DNA of 64,000 nucleotides from the NCBI RefSeq assembly GCF_042682685.1, contig NZ_JBHUHX010000015.1:180261-244260 (forward strand), written 5' to 3'. Both the position numbers and the translations under genes were made by a program. The DNA comes from Imhoffiella fuscus. GTDB taxonomy: Bacteria; Pseudomonadota; Gammaproteobacteria; Chromatiales; Chromatiaceae. Positions 8,686 through 17,872 of the stretch are shown here, in pieces (the stretch's first letter is position 1; each line of letters opens with the position of its first letter). The notes below the pieces were generated by a model that searched no databases, was not told the origin of the DNA, and saw only the letters and a list, made by a program, of their open reading frames with translations.

Positions 8686-9593
8686 ACGACAGGCACCGGT
8701 TGCGCATAGCAGATCGGAGCCGCAGCCGAATCCTCGAACACGACCTCTTCCCAAGCCGCAGGCTCGGCAGCGAGCGTGCGCAGTAGCATATTGTTCAAGG
8801 CATGCCCGGACTTATGGGCGGTGAAGGCACCGATCAGTGTATGGCCAAGCAGATAGAGGTCGCCGATCGCATCGAGGATCTTGTGCTTGACGAACTCGTC
8901 CTCGTACCTGAGCCCTTCCTCGTTCAGCACCCGATACTCGTCCACCACGACCGCGTTGTCCAAACTACCGCCCAGCGCCAGATTCTGTTGACGCAGTGCC
9001 TCGATTTCTCTCAGGAAACCGAAGGTGCGAGCACGACTCACCTCGCGCACGAACGAGGATGTCGAGAAATCCACAGTCGCGCGGTTCGCACGCACATTGA
9101 ATGCCGGGTGGTCGAAATCGATCGAAAACTCGACCTTGAAGCCATCGTAGGGCGTGAAGCGAGCAAGCTTATCGCCGTCGCGCACCTCGATGGGACGCTT
9201 GATTCGAATGAATCGTTTGGGACGCGCCTGTTCCTCGACTCCCGCAGACTGAAGCAGGAAGACGAATGGAGCTGCGCTACCGTCCATGATGGGCACCTCG
9301 GCGGCGCCGACATCGACATAGGCATTGTCTATGCCCAGCCCAGCGAACGCGGACAAGATATGCTCGATCGTCGAGACCCTCACCCCATTTTGGACCAGGG
9401 TCGTTGACAGGCGGGTATCGCCCACGTTAAAAGGCGTCGCCTTGATCTCGACCGGCTCCGCAAGATCCACCCGCCGGAACACGATACCCGTATCCGGCGC
9501 AGCCGGACGCAGGGTCAGTTCGACTTTCTCACCCGAGTGCAAGCCGACGCCAGTCGCCCGGATCGTCGTCTTTAAGGTGCGTTGCTTGAGCAT
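8682..9593 (-). CDS. lpxC: UDP-3-O-acyl-N-acetylglucosamine deacetylase LpxC
   Basis: LpxC is the zinc deacetylase that catalyses the committed step of lipid A synthesis in the cytoplasm. The 303-residue protein is normal in length. Zinc ligands are seen as His78 in STIEHILSAFAG and in KHKILDAIGDL (His and Asp), and the catalytic His is in HKSGHALNN. The ATG at 9593 (MLKQRTLKTTIRATGVGLHS) is the family start; in-frame codons upstream to 9692 have no resemblance. It follows ftsZ after a 254-bp gap containing a strong inverted repeat, so it may be transcribed partly on its own. Confidence 0.97.
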   Translation of the reverse strand: MLKQRTLKTTIRATGVGLHSGEKVELTLRPAAPDTGIVFRRVDLAEPVEIKATPFNVGDTRLSTTLVQNGVRVSTIEHILSAFAGLGIDNAYVDVGAAEVPIMDGSAAPFVFLLQSAGVEEQARPKRFIRIKRPIEVRDGDKLARFTPYDGFKVEFSIDFDHPAFNVRANRATVDFSTSSFVREVSRARTFGFLREIEALRQQNLALGGSLDNAVVVDEYRVLNEEGLRYEDEFVKHKILDAIGDLYLLGHTLIGAFTAHKSGHALNNMLLRTLAAEPAAWEEVVFEDSAAAPICYAQPVPVV

Positions 9594-9712
9594 CGGTCGG
9601 GTTCTCCAATCGCGGTCCACGGCGGCTGACGGCATCCATTGCCGGCTGATCGACTTACCGCTCATGATCCAGCAAACCTTTGCCGAGACCACGGTCGTTG
9701 TCCTTTAGCCAA

Positions 9713-9751
9713 ATCGTTGCGCGTCCGCGTCTTTACCGAACGCGCAACGAT
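9713..9751. repeat. 12-bp perfect inverted repeat between ftsZ and lpxC
   Basis: ATCGTTGCGCGT at 9713-9724 is perfectly repeated in inverse orientation at 9740-9751 with a 15-base loop. In the direction of ftsZ-lpxC transcription the hairpin is followed by TTTGGC rather than a long U-run, so it is at best a weak terminator. It could be a partial terminator, an RNA-stability element protecting ftsZ mRNA, or a processing site separating ftsZ and lpxC. Confidence 0.6.
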
Positions 9752-9847
9752 AGCTTAGGGTTTTCCCGGACGATTTTCAAGCTTAACCTTGAATCAACCG
9801 AAAGATCTTTGTTTTTTAACGATTCCTCAACAAAGGGAAAATCCTGA

Positions 9848-11011
9848 TTAATCTGCCTGGCGACGCAAAAACGCCGGAATGTCCAGGTAATCCAAGTCCT
9901 TTTCCTCGTTGCTCTCGGTGGTGTTCACGCCACCACCCTTGCGGTAAACCGCCGGGCGGCGCTCCATCTCCCGGTAGTCTGGCGCACCCTCATTCGCATC
10001 CGCCACGAGCCGCATCGCCGGCTCCGCCGCGCTCGGACGCTTGACCGTCAAGCGGCGCTCGCCCAGACCAGTCGCCACCACGGTGACACGCAGTTCGTCT
10101 TCGAGCTCCGAATCGACCACCGTTCCCACAACGACCGTCGCATCGTCGTCGGCGAAATCGCGCACCGTGTTGCCGACCTCGTCGAACTCACCGATCGTCA
10201 GGCTCAGGCCGGCGGTGATATTGACCAGAATGCCCTTGGCGCCAGCGAGATCGATATCCTCGAGCAACGGGCTCTTGATCGCCGCCTCGGCCGCCTCGCG
10301 CGCGCGGTTCTCACCAGTCGCGGAACCGGTCCCCATCATGGCCACGCCCATGTTGGACATGACGGTCTTGACGTCGGCGAAGTCGACGTTGATGAGACCA
10401 CGGCAGGTGATGAGTTCGGCGATACCCTGAGTCGCGTTGAGCAGGACATCGTTGGCCGCCTTGAAGGCGTCGAGCAAACTCATGTCCTTACCCAGTACCG
10501 CGAGCAATTTCTCGTTCGGAATGGTGATGAGCGAATCGACATGCTGGGCCAGCTCGGCGATTCCCTCCTCCGCAACCCGGCGGCGCTTGGCGCCCTCGAA
10601 CGGAAACGGCTTGGTGACGACGGCAACGGTCAGCACGCCCAGCTCCTTGGCGACCTGGGCGACCACGGGGGCCGCACCGGTGCCGGTTCCGCCACCCATG
10701 CCTGCGGTGATGAACACCATGTCGGATCCGTCCAGCGCCTCTTGGATCCGATCGCGATCCTCCATCGCGGCATGGCGCCCGACATCGGGATCGGCGCCTG
10801 CGCCGAGCCCTTTGGTGATTCCGGCGCCCAGCTGCAGGATGGTCTTGACGTTGGAGCTTTTGAGCGCCTGGGCATCGGTATTGGCGCAGATGAAGTCCAC
10901 GCCCTCGATGGTCGACGCCACCATATGATTCACAGCGTTGCTGCCACCACCACCGACACCGATGACCTTGATGACTGCATTCTGACTATGGGTATCCATC
11001 AATTCGAACAT
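9848..11011 (-). CDS. ftsZ: Cell division GTPase FtsZ
   Basis: FtsZ is the tubulin-like GTPase that forms the Z-ring. The 387-residue product shows the GTP-binding GVGGGGSNAVNHM segment (residues 18-30), the tubulin signature GGGTGTG (residues 106-112), and the T7-loop region NVDFADVKTVM that inserts into the next subunit. The variable linker ends in the conserved C-terminal peptide DYLDIPAFLRRQAD, the docking site for FtsA, ZipA and Zap proteins. The ATG at 11011 is preceded by GAGGAGAG. It lies 265 bp after ftsA. Confidence 0.98.
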   Translation of the reverse strand: MFELMDTHSQNAVIKVIGVGGGGSNAVNHMVASTIEGVDFICANTDAQALKSSNVKTILQLGAGITKGLGAGADPDVGRHAAMEDRDRIQEALDGSDMVFITAGMGGGTGTGAAPVVAQVAKELGVLTVAVVTKPFPFEGAKRRRVAEEGIAELAQHVDSLITIPNEKLLAVLGKDMSLLDAFKAANDVLLNATQGIAELITCRGLINVDFADVKTVMSNMGVAMMGTGSATGENRAREAAEAAIKSPLLEDIDLAGAKGILVNITAGLSLTIGEFDEVGNTVRDFADDDATVVVGTVVDSELEDELRVTVVATGLGERRLTVKRPSAAEPAMRLVADANEGAPDYREMERRPAVYRKGGGVNTTESNEEKDLDYLDIPAFLRRQAD

Positions 11012-11027
11012 TGATTTCTCTCCTCTA

Positions 11028-11042
11028 GCGCACGACGTGCGC
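11028..11042 (-). promoter_or_regulatory. Small hairpin abutting the ftsZ ribosome-binding site
   Basis: GCGCAC and GTGCGC are separated by three bases, forming a compact GC-rich stem-loop. In the ftsZ leader it ends a few bases before the GAGGAGAG Shine-Dalgarno sequence. It could modulate ribosome access or mark an mRNA 5' end. The structure is seen directly; a regulatory role is inference only. Confidence 0.35.
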
Positions 11043-11276
11043 CAACTGAAACCTCATTCAGCCGCACGCTCCAGCATGCGACCGCCCCCGACACGACCAA
11101 TACGCCCGACACGTCCTGGCCCCTTGTTGGCCGCTGAGACTGCGCGACCAAACTTCCAGCAAGACCCATCGCGCATGCAATGCAGCCTTGCATTCGACAG
11201 CGCTCCGAGCGCCGCCGACCAACTCGATTGCCAGCGCGATGAGCCCGGCGAGATCGACGCTCTGACGTCCAATGCA

Positions 11277-12512
11277 TCAAAAGTTGCCTTGAAACCAATT
11301 CCGCATGCGCGTCCAGGTTGCCTTGAGCCCGAGGTTCTCTGACAGCTCGGAACTCCGTGCGAAGCGATGCTGGCGCGCATACATCAGCAATCCGACTCCA
11401 GTCGAGTGTATCGGATTAGTGACAACCTCCTCCATACCGAGTACGTATTGAGGAATGCCGAGACGCACCGGGATGTGGAACACCTCCTCCGCCAGCTCGA
11501 TCAGGCCCTGCATCTTGGCGCTACCACCCGTGATGACCACGCCCCCGGCGATCAGATCCTCAAAACCGCTGCGTCGCAGTTCATTGTGCAACAGCGTAAG
11601 AAGCTCCTCGTAGCGCGGTTCGACCACCTCGGCCAACGTCTGGCGAGAAAGATGCCGAGGCGGACGATCACCGATGCTCGGCACCTCGATGGACTCGCCA
11701 TTGGCGGCCAATTGAGTCAGCGCGCAGGCATGCTGGACCTTGATCTGCTCGGCATGCTGGGTCGGCGTGCGCAAGGCGACGGCGATGTCGTTGGTCACCT
11801 GATCGCCCGCGATCGGAATGACCGCCGTGTGGCGGATGGCCCCGTCGGTGAAGACGGCCAGATCCGTGGTTCCGCCGCCGATGTCCACAACGCAGACGCC
11901 CAGCTCCTTCTCATCCTCGCCGAGAACGGCGTAGCTCGAACTCAGCTGGGCCAAAACCAGATCGTCGACCTCGAGCCCGCAGCGACGGATGCACTTGATG
12001 ATGTTCTGTGCCGCGCTCACCGCACCCGTGACCATGTGCACCCGGGCCTCCAGGCGCACCCCGCACATACCGATCGGCTCGCGGATGCCCTCCTGGTCGT
12101 CGATGATGAATTCCTGCGGCAGGATGTGCAGGATCTTCTGATCCGCCGGAATCGCCACCGCGCGCGCCGCGTCGATGACGCGATCCACGTCGGACTGAGA
12201 GACCTCGACCTCCTTGATGGCCGTGATCCCGTGAGAATTGAGACTGCGCACATGGCTGCCGGCGATCCCCGCATGGACCGAATGGATCTCGCATCCAGCC
12301 ATGAGCTCGGCCTCCTCGACCGCGCGCTGGATCGACTGGACGGTAGACTCGATATCCACCACCACGCCCTTCTTCAGGCCGCGCGAGGGATGGGTGCCGA
12401 TGCCGATAATCTCGATCTGGTCGTCGTCCTTGAGTTCGCCCACCAACGCGGCGATCTTCGATGTACCAATGTCCAGGCCGACCAGTAGATTCTTGTCGTT
12501 ACGTCGCGACAT
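11277..12512 (-). CDS. ftsA: Cell division protein FtsA
   Basis: FtsA is an actin-like ATPase that tethers FtsZ filaments to the membrane and recruits later divisome proteins. The 411-residue product has the actin-fold phosphate motifs VGLDIGTSKIAALVGE near the N-terminus and VVDIGGGTTDLAVF in the middle, with GGVVITGGSAKMQGL in the nucleotide pocket. The C-terminus is an amphipathic helix (TWTRMRNWFQGNF), the expected membrane-targeting sequence. It starts 6 bp after the ftsQ stop, indicating co-transcription. Confidence 0.98.
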   Translation of the reverse strand: MSRRNDKNLLVGLDIGTSKIAALVGELKDDDQIEIIGIGTHPSRGLKKGVVVDIESTVQSIQRAVEEAELMAGCEIHSVHAGIAGSHVRSLNSHGITAIKEVEVSQSDVDRVIDAARAVAIPADQKILHILPQEFIIDDQEGIREPIGMCGVRLEARVHMVTGAVSAAQNIIKCIRRCGLEVDDLVLAQLSSSYAVLGEDEKELGVCVVDIGGGTTDLAVFTDGAIRHTAVIPIAGDQVTNDIAVALRTPTQHAEQIKVQHACALTQLAANGESIEVPSIGDRPPRHLSRQTLAEVVEPRYEELLTLLHNELRRSGFEDLIAGGVVITGGSAKMQGLIELAEEVFHIPVRLGIPQYVLGMEEVVTNPIHSTGVGLLMYARQHRFARSSELSENLGLKATWTRMRNWFQGNF

Positions 12513-12518
12513 CCAGAT

Positions 12519-13313
12519 TTATCCTCGATTGCCGGACCGCTTGGAGCGGTCCGAATTGGCGCGGACCTGCGGGCCCGCGTCAGATGCCCATTTCACGGCG
12601 AACCCATTGCTGTAACGCAGGTCCACCACCAGAGGCCGACCGGCGGCCTCGAGCTGCGGCGCGCTGGCGATGAATCGCGCGAGCCGCTCCTCGACGGGAC
12701 CGGTGCCAAGCCGCAATTCGGTTCCCATGACCAACACAATGCGCCAATCGCCGCGCGGATCGACCGACAGGCTCTGAATCAGGTGGCCCGCCAGCATCAG
12801 GTCGTCGCGCCACTGCTGATAGCGCTTCGCCACCTCGGGCGCCCGCTTGTCGTCGCCTTCGAGCAGCGGCAAACCGGCCGGGATGGTCCGCGACAGCGGA
12901 TGGAAGACGATCCCATCGGCCGTAACCAAACCATCGGCGTTCCAACGCGCGATCGGCCGATGTTCCTCGACCCGTACCAAAAGGCGATCGGGCCAAACCC
13001 TCCGCAAGTTGGCGTGCCCCACCCAGGGCAACTCCTCGGCTGCGGATTTGAGATCGTCCAGATCCGCAGTCAGGATCCCGCCGTGCAGGCGCTCGCTGAT
13101 CGTCTGCTGCAGCAGCTCCGAGGAGTGGTGATGCAGCCCACCCTCGACCTCGATCACCAGGATCGGCAGCAGACGCGGCTCCCAATACCCGAACAGCCAG
13201 ACGACAGCCCCCATACCACCAAACAGGGCCAGGCCGACGAAGGCGAGCAGGCGCGAGCGCCAGGGAGCGGGCTCGCTCGCCGATCCGGATTCGACTCGCC
13301 GCGTCGCTGTCAC
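12519..13313 (-). CDS. ftsQ: Cell division protein FtsQ
   Basis: FtsQ is a bitopic divisome protein that bridges early and late division proteins through FtsL-FtsB. The 264-residue product has a short cytoplasmic N-terminus, one transmembrane helix (about residues 24-43), a POTRA domain beginning LVIEVEGGLHHHSSE, then the FtsQ beta domain. The GTG at 13313 is chosen because it falls one base after the ddlB stop; the longer in-frame start at 13373 would lie inside ddlB and adds unrelated sequence. Confidence 0.95.
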   Translation of the reverse strand: MTATRRVESGSASEPAPWRSRLLAFVGLALFGGMGAVVWLFGYWEPRLLPILVIEVEGGLHHHSSELLQQTISERLHGGILTADLDDLKSAAEELPWVGHANLRRVWPDRLLVRVEEHRPIARWNADGLVTADGIVFHPLSRTIPAGLPLLEGDDKRAPEVAKRYQQWRDDLMLAGHLIQSLSVDPRGDWRIVLVMGTELRLGTGPVEERLARFIASAPQLEAAGRPLVVDLRYSNGFAVKWASDAGPQVRANSDRSKRSGNRG

Positions 13314-13314
13314 G

Positions 13315-14241
13315 TTAGAGGCTCGTTTCGAGAATGCGCCACACCAGGGTATCGAAATCGATCCCAGCGACACGGGCCGCCATCGGCACCAGGCTGTGAT
13401 CGGTCATCCCCGGAACCGTATTGATTTCGAGCAGGAAGGGTCGGCCGTCCGCATCGACCATGAAATCGACGCGCCCCCAGCCGCTCGCCCCCACCGCGTC
13501 GAACGCGTCCAGCGCCAATTGACGCAGCCGCGCCTCCTCGCCCTCGGGAAGTCCGCAGGGACAATGATAGAGGGTGCTGTCGGCCCGATACTTCGCCTCG
13601 AAGTCGTAGAAGGCATGCGGGGTCTCCAGTCGAATCAAGGGCAATGCCTCGTGTCCCAGAATGGCGCAGGTATACTCGGCGCCCTGGATCCAGCGCTCGG
13701 CCAGCACCAGCGCATCGAACTCGGCCGCGTTGCGCCAAGCCTGCTCAAGCGCTTCGCGACACTCGACCCGGGCCATGCCAATGCTCGATCCCTCGTGGAC
13801 CGGCTTGATCATGAGCGGAAAGCCCAACTCGGCGGCGGCCGGCAGATCGTCGGCGCCGCGCAGCAGCACGAAGTCGGCCGTCGGCAGACCACGCCCAGCC
13901 CAGAGCAGCTTGCAGCGGTATTTGTCCATTCCCAGCGCCGATCCCAGCACGCCGGCCCCCGTATAGGGCAGACCGATCGTCTCCAGGGCCCCCTGGATCT
14001 GACCGTCCTCGCCACCCCGACCGTGCAGGACGATGAAGGCACGATCATAGGCCCCGGCGCGCAAACGACTCAGCACCTCGCCATCGGGATCGAGCGGATG
14101 GGCGTCGACACCCGAGCGCAGCAGCGCATCGAGCACCGCCTGTCCGCTCTTGAGCGAAATCTCGCGCTCGGCCGCCGTCCCTCCCAACAGGACCGCGACC
14201 TTCCCGAACCGGGCTGCAGATCCAGCCGCATCAATCGTCAT
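13315..14241 (-). CDS. ddlB: D-alanine--D-alanine ligase
   Basis: This ATP-grasp enzyme joins two D-alanines, the substrate of MurF. The 308-residue product has the family features: an N-terminal GGTAAEREISLKSG segment, HGRGGEDGQIQG, the ATP-lid region KPVHEGSSIGM, and the C-terminal magnesium site FLLEINTVPGMT. The ATG at 14241 overlaps the murB stop as ATGA, so translation is likely coupled. In-frame codons extending to 14967 are antiparallel to murB coding sequence in content and are not part of the gene. Confidence 0.97.
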   Translation of the reverse strand: MTIDAAGSAARFGKVAVLLGGTAAEREISLKSGQAVLDALLRSGVDAHPLDPDGEVLSRLRAGAYDRAFIVLHGRGGEDGQIQGALETIGLPYTGAGVLGSALGMDKYRCKLLWAGRGLPTADFVLLRGADDLPAAAELGFPLMIKPVHEGSSIGMARVECREALEQAWRNAAEFDALVLAERWIQGAEYTCAILGHEALPLIRLETPHAFYDFEAKYRADSTLYHCPCGLPEGEEARLRQLALDAFDAVGASGWGRVDFMVDADGRPFLLEINTVPGMTDHSLVPMAARVAGIDFDTLVWRILETSL

Positions 14242-15137
14242 GCAGAGTCTCCAGCGACCCGTCGAACCTCGGGGACCAGACGGATTCCGGTGCGAGACTC
14301 GACGGCATCTTGTACGTGAGTAATGAGGCAGGCGATGTCCGCAGAGGTCGCTCCACCCGTGTTGATGATGAAATTGGCGTGCTTGTCCGATACCTGAGCG
14401 CCGCCGATCCGATATCCCTTGAGACCATGGGACTCGATGAGACGTGCCGCATGATCGCCCGGCGGATTGCGGAACACGGATCCGCAGCTCGGCAGCCCGG
14501 TCGGCTGGGTCGCGGCGCGACGCTCCAGGAGCTCGCGGATGCGCGCCATGGCGGCCGTGCCGTCTCCGGGTGTCAGCACCAGATCGACGTCGAGGAACCA
14601 CTCGCCTTCGGGTCCCTGAACGTGCCGATAGCCGACGCTGAACGCCTCGGGTCCGCGCTCCCGGATTCGCCCCTGGCGATCGATGGTGCGCACGCGCGCC
14701 ACATGGGACCAGGTTTCCCCGCCCCAGGCGCCCGCATTCATGGCGAGCGCACCGCCCATGGTGCCCGGGATTCCGGCCAGGAATTCGACACCGACCAGAT
14801 CGAGACGCGCCGCGAACCGCGCCAGCTTCGCGCAAGCCGTACCCGCCTCGGCATAAATGCCCGTCTCGCCGCGACGCTCCAGGGCGGCCAGGCAGCCCTG
14901 GGTATGGATCACGGTTCCCGCAAACCCACGGTCGTCGATCAAGACGTTGCTCCCGAGCCCCAACCACAGCAGCGGCTCATCGGGATCCAGTTGCGACAGG
15001 AAGCGCGACAGATCCTCGGCGTCGGCCGGACGATAGAAGCGGCGCGCGGGGCCGCCGACCCGCCAGGTGGTATGGCTAGCCAGCGGCTCGTCGAGCCGCA
15101 GCTCGCCTCTCAGTCCAGTCGGAGCGGTCGGCGTCAT
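14238..15137 (-). CDS. murB: UDP-N-acetylenolpyruvoylglucosamine reductase MurB
   Basis: MurB is an FAD enzyme that reduces UDP-GlcNAc-enolpyruvate to UDP-MurNAc using NADPH. The 299-residue protein shows the FAD-binding segment LGLGSNVLIDDRGFAG, GIPGTMGGALAMNAGA, and the catalytic-serine region LPSCGSVFRNP. It is the short type II-like form. The ATG at 15137 follows GGGGG at about nine bases; an in-frame start at 15230 would add unsupported sequence. The 207-bp gap to murC (15138-15344) shows no gene. Confidence 0.96.
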   Translation of the reverse strand: MTPTAPTGLRGELRLDEPLASHTTWRVGGPARRFYRPADAEDLSRFLSQLDPDEPLLWLGLGSNVLIDDRGFAGTVIHTQGCLAALERRGETGIYAEAGTACAKLARFAARLDLVGVEFLAGIPGTMGGALAMNAGAWGGETWSHVARVRTIDRQGRIRERGPEAFSVGYRHVQGPEGEWFLDVDLVLTPGDGTAAMARIRELLERRAATQPTGLPSCGSVFRNPPGDHAARLIESHGLKGYRIGGAQVSDKHANFIINTGGATSADIACLITHVQDAVESRTGIRLVPEVRRVAGDSA

Positions 15138-15344
15138 TTCAGAGCCCCCCGTCCAGGGCACGGACCCGTGGGCGAGCGATGCGACACGGTTCCGGACGCG
15201 GAGCGCACGAGCGAGACGCCAGCGAGGCACCGCGCTGAGTTGTCGGCGGTTGCCGCGCGCAGGGACTCTCCGCAGCCCATGAACAGACGTCGTATCAGGG
15301 ACCGTTCGATCATGACCCTCTCCTGCAACGACAACGGCTGGCGC

Positions 15345-16775
15345 TCATCCGAGTCCCTCCTCCAGCATGGCCGGCAGACGCGCAGCCACGCCACCGATAT
15401 CGCCGGCCCCGGCCACCAGCAGGATGTCGCCATCCTGGATCAGATTGGCCAGCAGGCCGGGTACCGCATCGATCGTCTGAGCGAAGATGGGCTCCAACTC
15501 GCCACGCATGCGAATCGCTCGACTCAGCGAACGTCCATCGGCCCCGGCGATGGGCGTCTCGCCGGCCGGGTAGACGTCGCACAGGATCAAGGCATCCGGG
15601 GTCGAGAGCACCTCGACGAAGTCCTCGAACTGCTCCTGGGTGCGCGAATAGCGGTGCGGTTGGAACACCAACGCCAGACGCCGCTCCGGCCAGCCCGCAC
15701 GGGCCGCCGCCAGGGTTGCTGCCAGCTCGCGCGGATGATGGCCGTAGTCGTCCACCACCAACAGACTGCGCCCCTGGGGATCCGTCACCTCGTTCACGAC
15801 GAAGCGCCGACCCACGCCCTGGAATCCGTCGAGCGCCCGACGGATCGCCTCCTCATCGACACCCAACTCCAGGGCGACGCAGATGGCCGCCAGTGCGTTC
15901 AATACGTTGTGTCGGCCCGGCAGATTCATGTCGACGGTCAGGGGCCGCTCGAATTCGGCGCAATGCACGCGAAAGATCGTCCGCATGCCTTCCTGATGGA
16001 TATCGGTCGCACGGACGTCCGCCTCTTCGCGGGTGCCATAGGTACGCACCGGACGCGCGACCGTGGGCAGCAGCGAACGGACCTCGTCGTCATCGATACA
16101 GAGCACCGCCAGACCATAGAAGGGCAGGTGATGCAGGAATTCCATGAAGGTCTGGCGCAATCGCGCGAAATCGTTCCCGTAGGTAACCATATGATCTGCA
16201 TCGATATTGGTCACAACGGCGATCATCGGCTGGAGATAGAGGAAGGAGGCGTCGCTCTCGTCCGCCTCGGCGACCAGATACTTAGTGGTTCCCAGCTTGG
16301 CATTGGTACCCGCGCTCGTGAGGCGGCCACCGATGACGAAGGTCGGATCCAGACCGCCCTCGGTCAGGATGCTGGCCACCAGACTGGTCGTGGTCGTCTT
16401 GCCGTGGGTGCCGGCGATCGCGACCCCGTAATAGAAGCGCATCAGCTCGGCCAGCATCTCGGCGCGGCGCACGATGGGGATACGCAACTCCCTGGCCTGC
16501 TGGATCTCCGGGTTGGTCTCATCGATAGCGGTCGAAACCACCACCGCATCGGCGTCGACCACCTGCTCGGCCCGATGTCCGATGAAGATGTCGATGCCCA
16601 ACCCCTGAAGCCGACGTGTGACATCGCTGGCGCGCAGATCCGAGCCGGCCACCTCGTAGCCCAGGTTGGCCATGAGTTCGGCGATTCCGCTCATGCCGGA
16701 ACCGCCGATACCGATGAAGTGCAGACGTCGCACACGCCCCATCCGGGCCGCCGTATGTTGCAGGTGAGCGTTCAT
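15345..16775 (-). CDS. murC: UDP-N-acetylmuramate--L-alanine ligase MurC
   Basis: MurC is the first of the four ATP-dependent Mur ligases and adds L-Ala to UDP-MurNAc. The 476-residue protein has the N-terminal dinucleotide-like fold HFIGIGGSGMSGIAE, the P-loop GTHGKTTTTSLVAS, and the VDDYGHHPREL motif of the C-terminal domain. All canonical motifs are intact. It overlaps murG by 4 bp (ATGA at 16772-16775). Confidence 0.98.
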   Translation of the reverse strand: MNAHLQHTAARMGRVRRLHFIGIGGSGMSGIAELMANLGYEVAGSDLRASDVTRRLQGLGIDIFIGHRAEQVVDADAVVVSTAIDETNPEIQQARELRIPIVRRAEMLAELMRFYYGVAIAGTHGKTTTTSLVASILTEGGLDPTFVIGGRLTSAGTNAKLGTTKYLVAEADESDASFLYLQPMIAVVTNIDADHMVTYGNDFARLRQTFMEFLHHLPFYGLAVLCIDDDEVRSLLPTVARPVRTYGTREEADVRATDIHQEGMRTIFRVHCAEFERPLTVDMNLPGRHNVLNALAAICVALELGVDEEAIRRALDGFQGVGRRFVVNEVTDPQGRSLLVVDDYGHHPRELAATLAAARAGWPERRLALVFQPHRYSRTQEQFEDFVEVLSTPDALILCDVYPAGETPIAGADGRSLSRAIRMRGELEPIFAQTIDAVPGLLANLIQDGDILLVAGAGDIGGVAARLPAMLEEGLG

Positions 16776-17872
16776 CGACCAACACCTCCAACGCCCCGCG
16801 TCGAAAAATCCAGACAGGTTGCAGCGATCCGCTCGGCCGCTTCCGGCTGCGCCAAACCACGCGCCTTTTCGGCCATGCCGAGCAGCATGGAGCGATCGCC
16901 GAGAAGTTCGGCGAGCTGAACGGTCAATCCAGCCGCAGTCAGATCACGCTGAATGATGAGGCGTGCGGCACCAGAATCGACGAGATAACGCGCGTTTCCG
17001 ACCTGATGGTCGTCCACGGCGAAGGGATAGGGGACCAGGACAGAGGGAACGCCGGCGGCGGCCAGCTCGGACACGGTCAGGGCACCAGAACGGCATACCA
17101 CGAGATCGGCCCAGGCATAGGCCTCGGCCATATCGCGAATGAAAGGCACCACATCGGCCGCGACCCCGGCCGATCGATAGGCCTCGCGCGCGGTTTCCAG
17201 CGTTCGCTCGCCCGCCTGATGGCGAATCTCAGGACGCATCCCGGCCGGCAGACCGGCCACGGCGAGCGGCACCGTTTCGTTCAGCGCCTTGGCGCCCAGA
17301 GAACCGCCCAGAATCAGCAGGCGTGGCGCGCCCTCGCGACCGGCGAAACGCGCTCGGGGCTCGGGGAGGTCCAGGATGGACTGGCGCACCGGATTGCCCG
17401 TCGCGATCGCGCGACGCCCTGCCGCGAAGCTGCCGGGGAATGCCTCGAAGACCCGATTGGCAACGCGCGCCAGCCACTGGTTGGTCATGCCGGGGACGAA
17501 ATTCTGCTCATGGATCACCAGCGGCAGACCCAGGGCGCGCGCGGCCAGACCGCCCGGACCGGAAACGAATCCACCCATGCCGAGCACGAGATCGGCCTCG
17601 CGCCGCTTGAGTATGCGACGGGCCTGCAACAGCGCACGGGTCAGACGGAATGGTGCACGCAGCATCTGGCCGAGCGACTTGCCCCGCACGCCCTCGATGC
17701 CGACCCATTCCATCTCGAAGCCATGGTCCGGAACCAGACGCGACTCCATGCCGCAGTGCGTGCCGATCCAGAACACACGAGCGCCTTGGGCGCGCAGCGT
17801 CTCGGCCACCGCCAGGGCCGGAAAGACATGCCCACCGGTTCCTCCGGCCATGACACCTATGCACGGACCCAT
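16772..17872 (-). CDS. murG: Lipid II synthase MurG (UDP-GlcNAc transferase)
   Basis: MurG is a peripheral GT-B glycosyltransferase that adds GlcNAc to lipid I on the cytoplasmic face of the membrane. The 366-residue product shows the G-loops MAGGTGGHVFPALAVAE (near residue 8) and LVLGMGGFVSGPG, and the UDP-GlcNAc-binding region VVCRSGALTVSELAAAG. It overlaps ftsW by 16 bp upstream and murC by 4 bp downstream. Confidence 0.98.
   Translation of the reverse strand: MGPCIGVMAGGTGGHVFPALAVAETLRAQGARVFWIGTHCGMESRLVPDHGFEMEWVGIEGVRGKSLGQMLRAPFRLTRALLQARRILKRREADLVLGMGGFVSGPGGLAARALGLPLVIHEQNFVPGMTNQWLARVANRVFEAFPGSFAAGRRAIATGNPVRQSILDLPEPRARFAGREGAPRLLILGGSLGAKALNETVPLAVAGLPAGMRPEIRHQAGERTLETAREAYRSAGVAADVVPFIRDMAEAYAWADLVVCRSGALTVSELAAAGVPSVLVPYPFAVDDHQVGNARYLVDSGAARLIIQRDLTAAGLTVQLAELLGDRSMLLGMAEKARGLAQPEAAERIAATCLDFSTRGVGGVGR

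Noticed and set aside
10999..11298. Open frame of 99 codons in the ftsA-ftsZ gap (minus strand)
   Set aside because: Composition is Arg/Cys-rich and irregular, there is no ribosome-binding site, and no domain pattern; it looks like a chance frame in GC-rich DNA.
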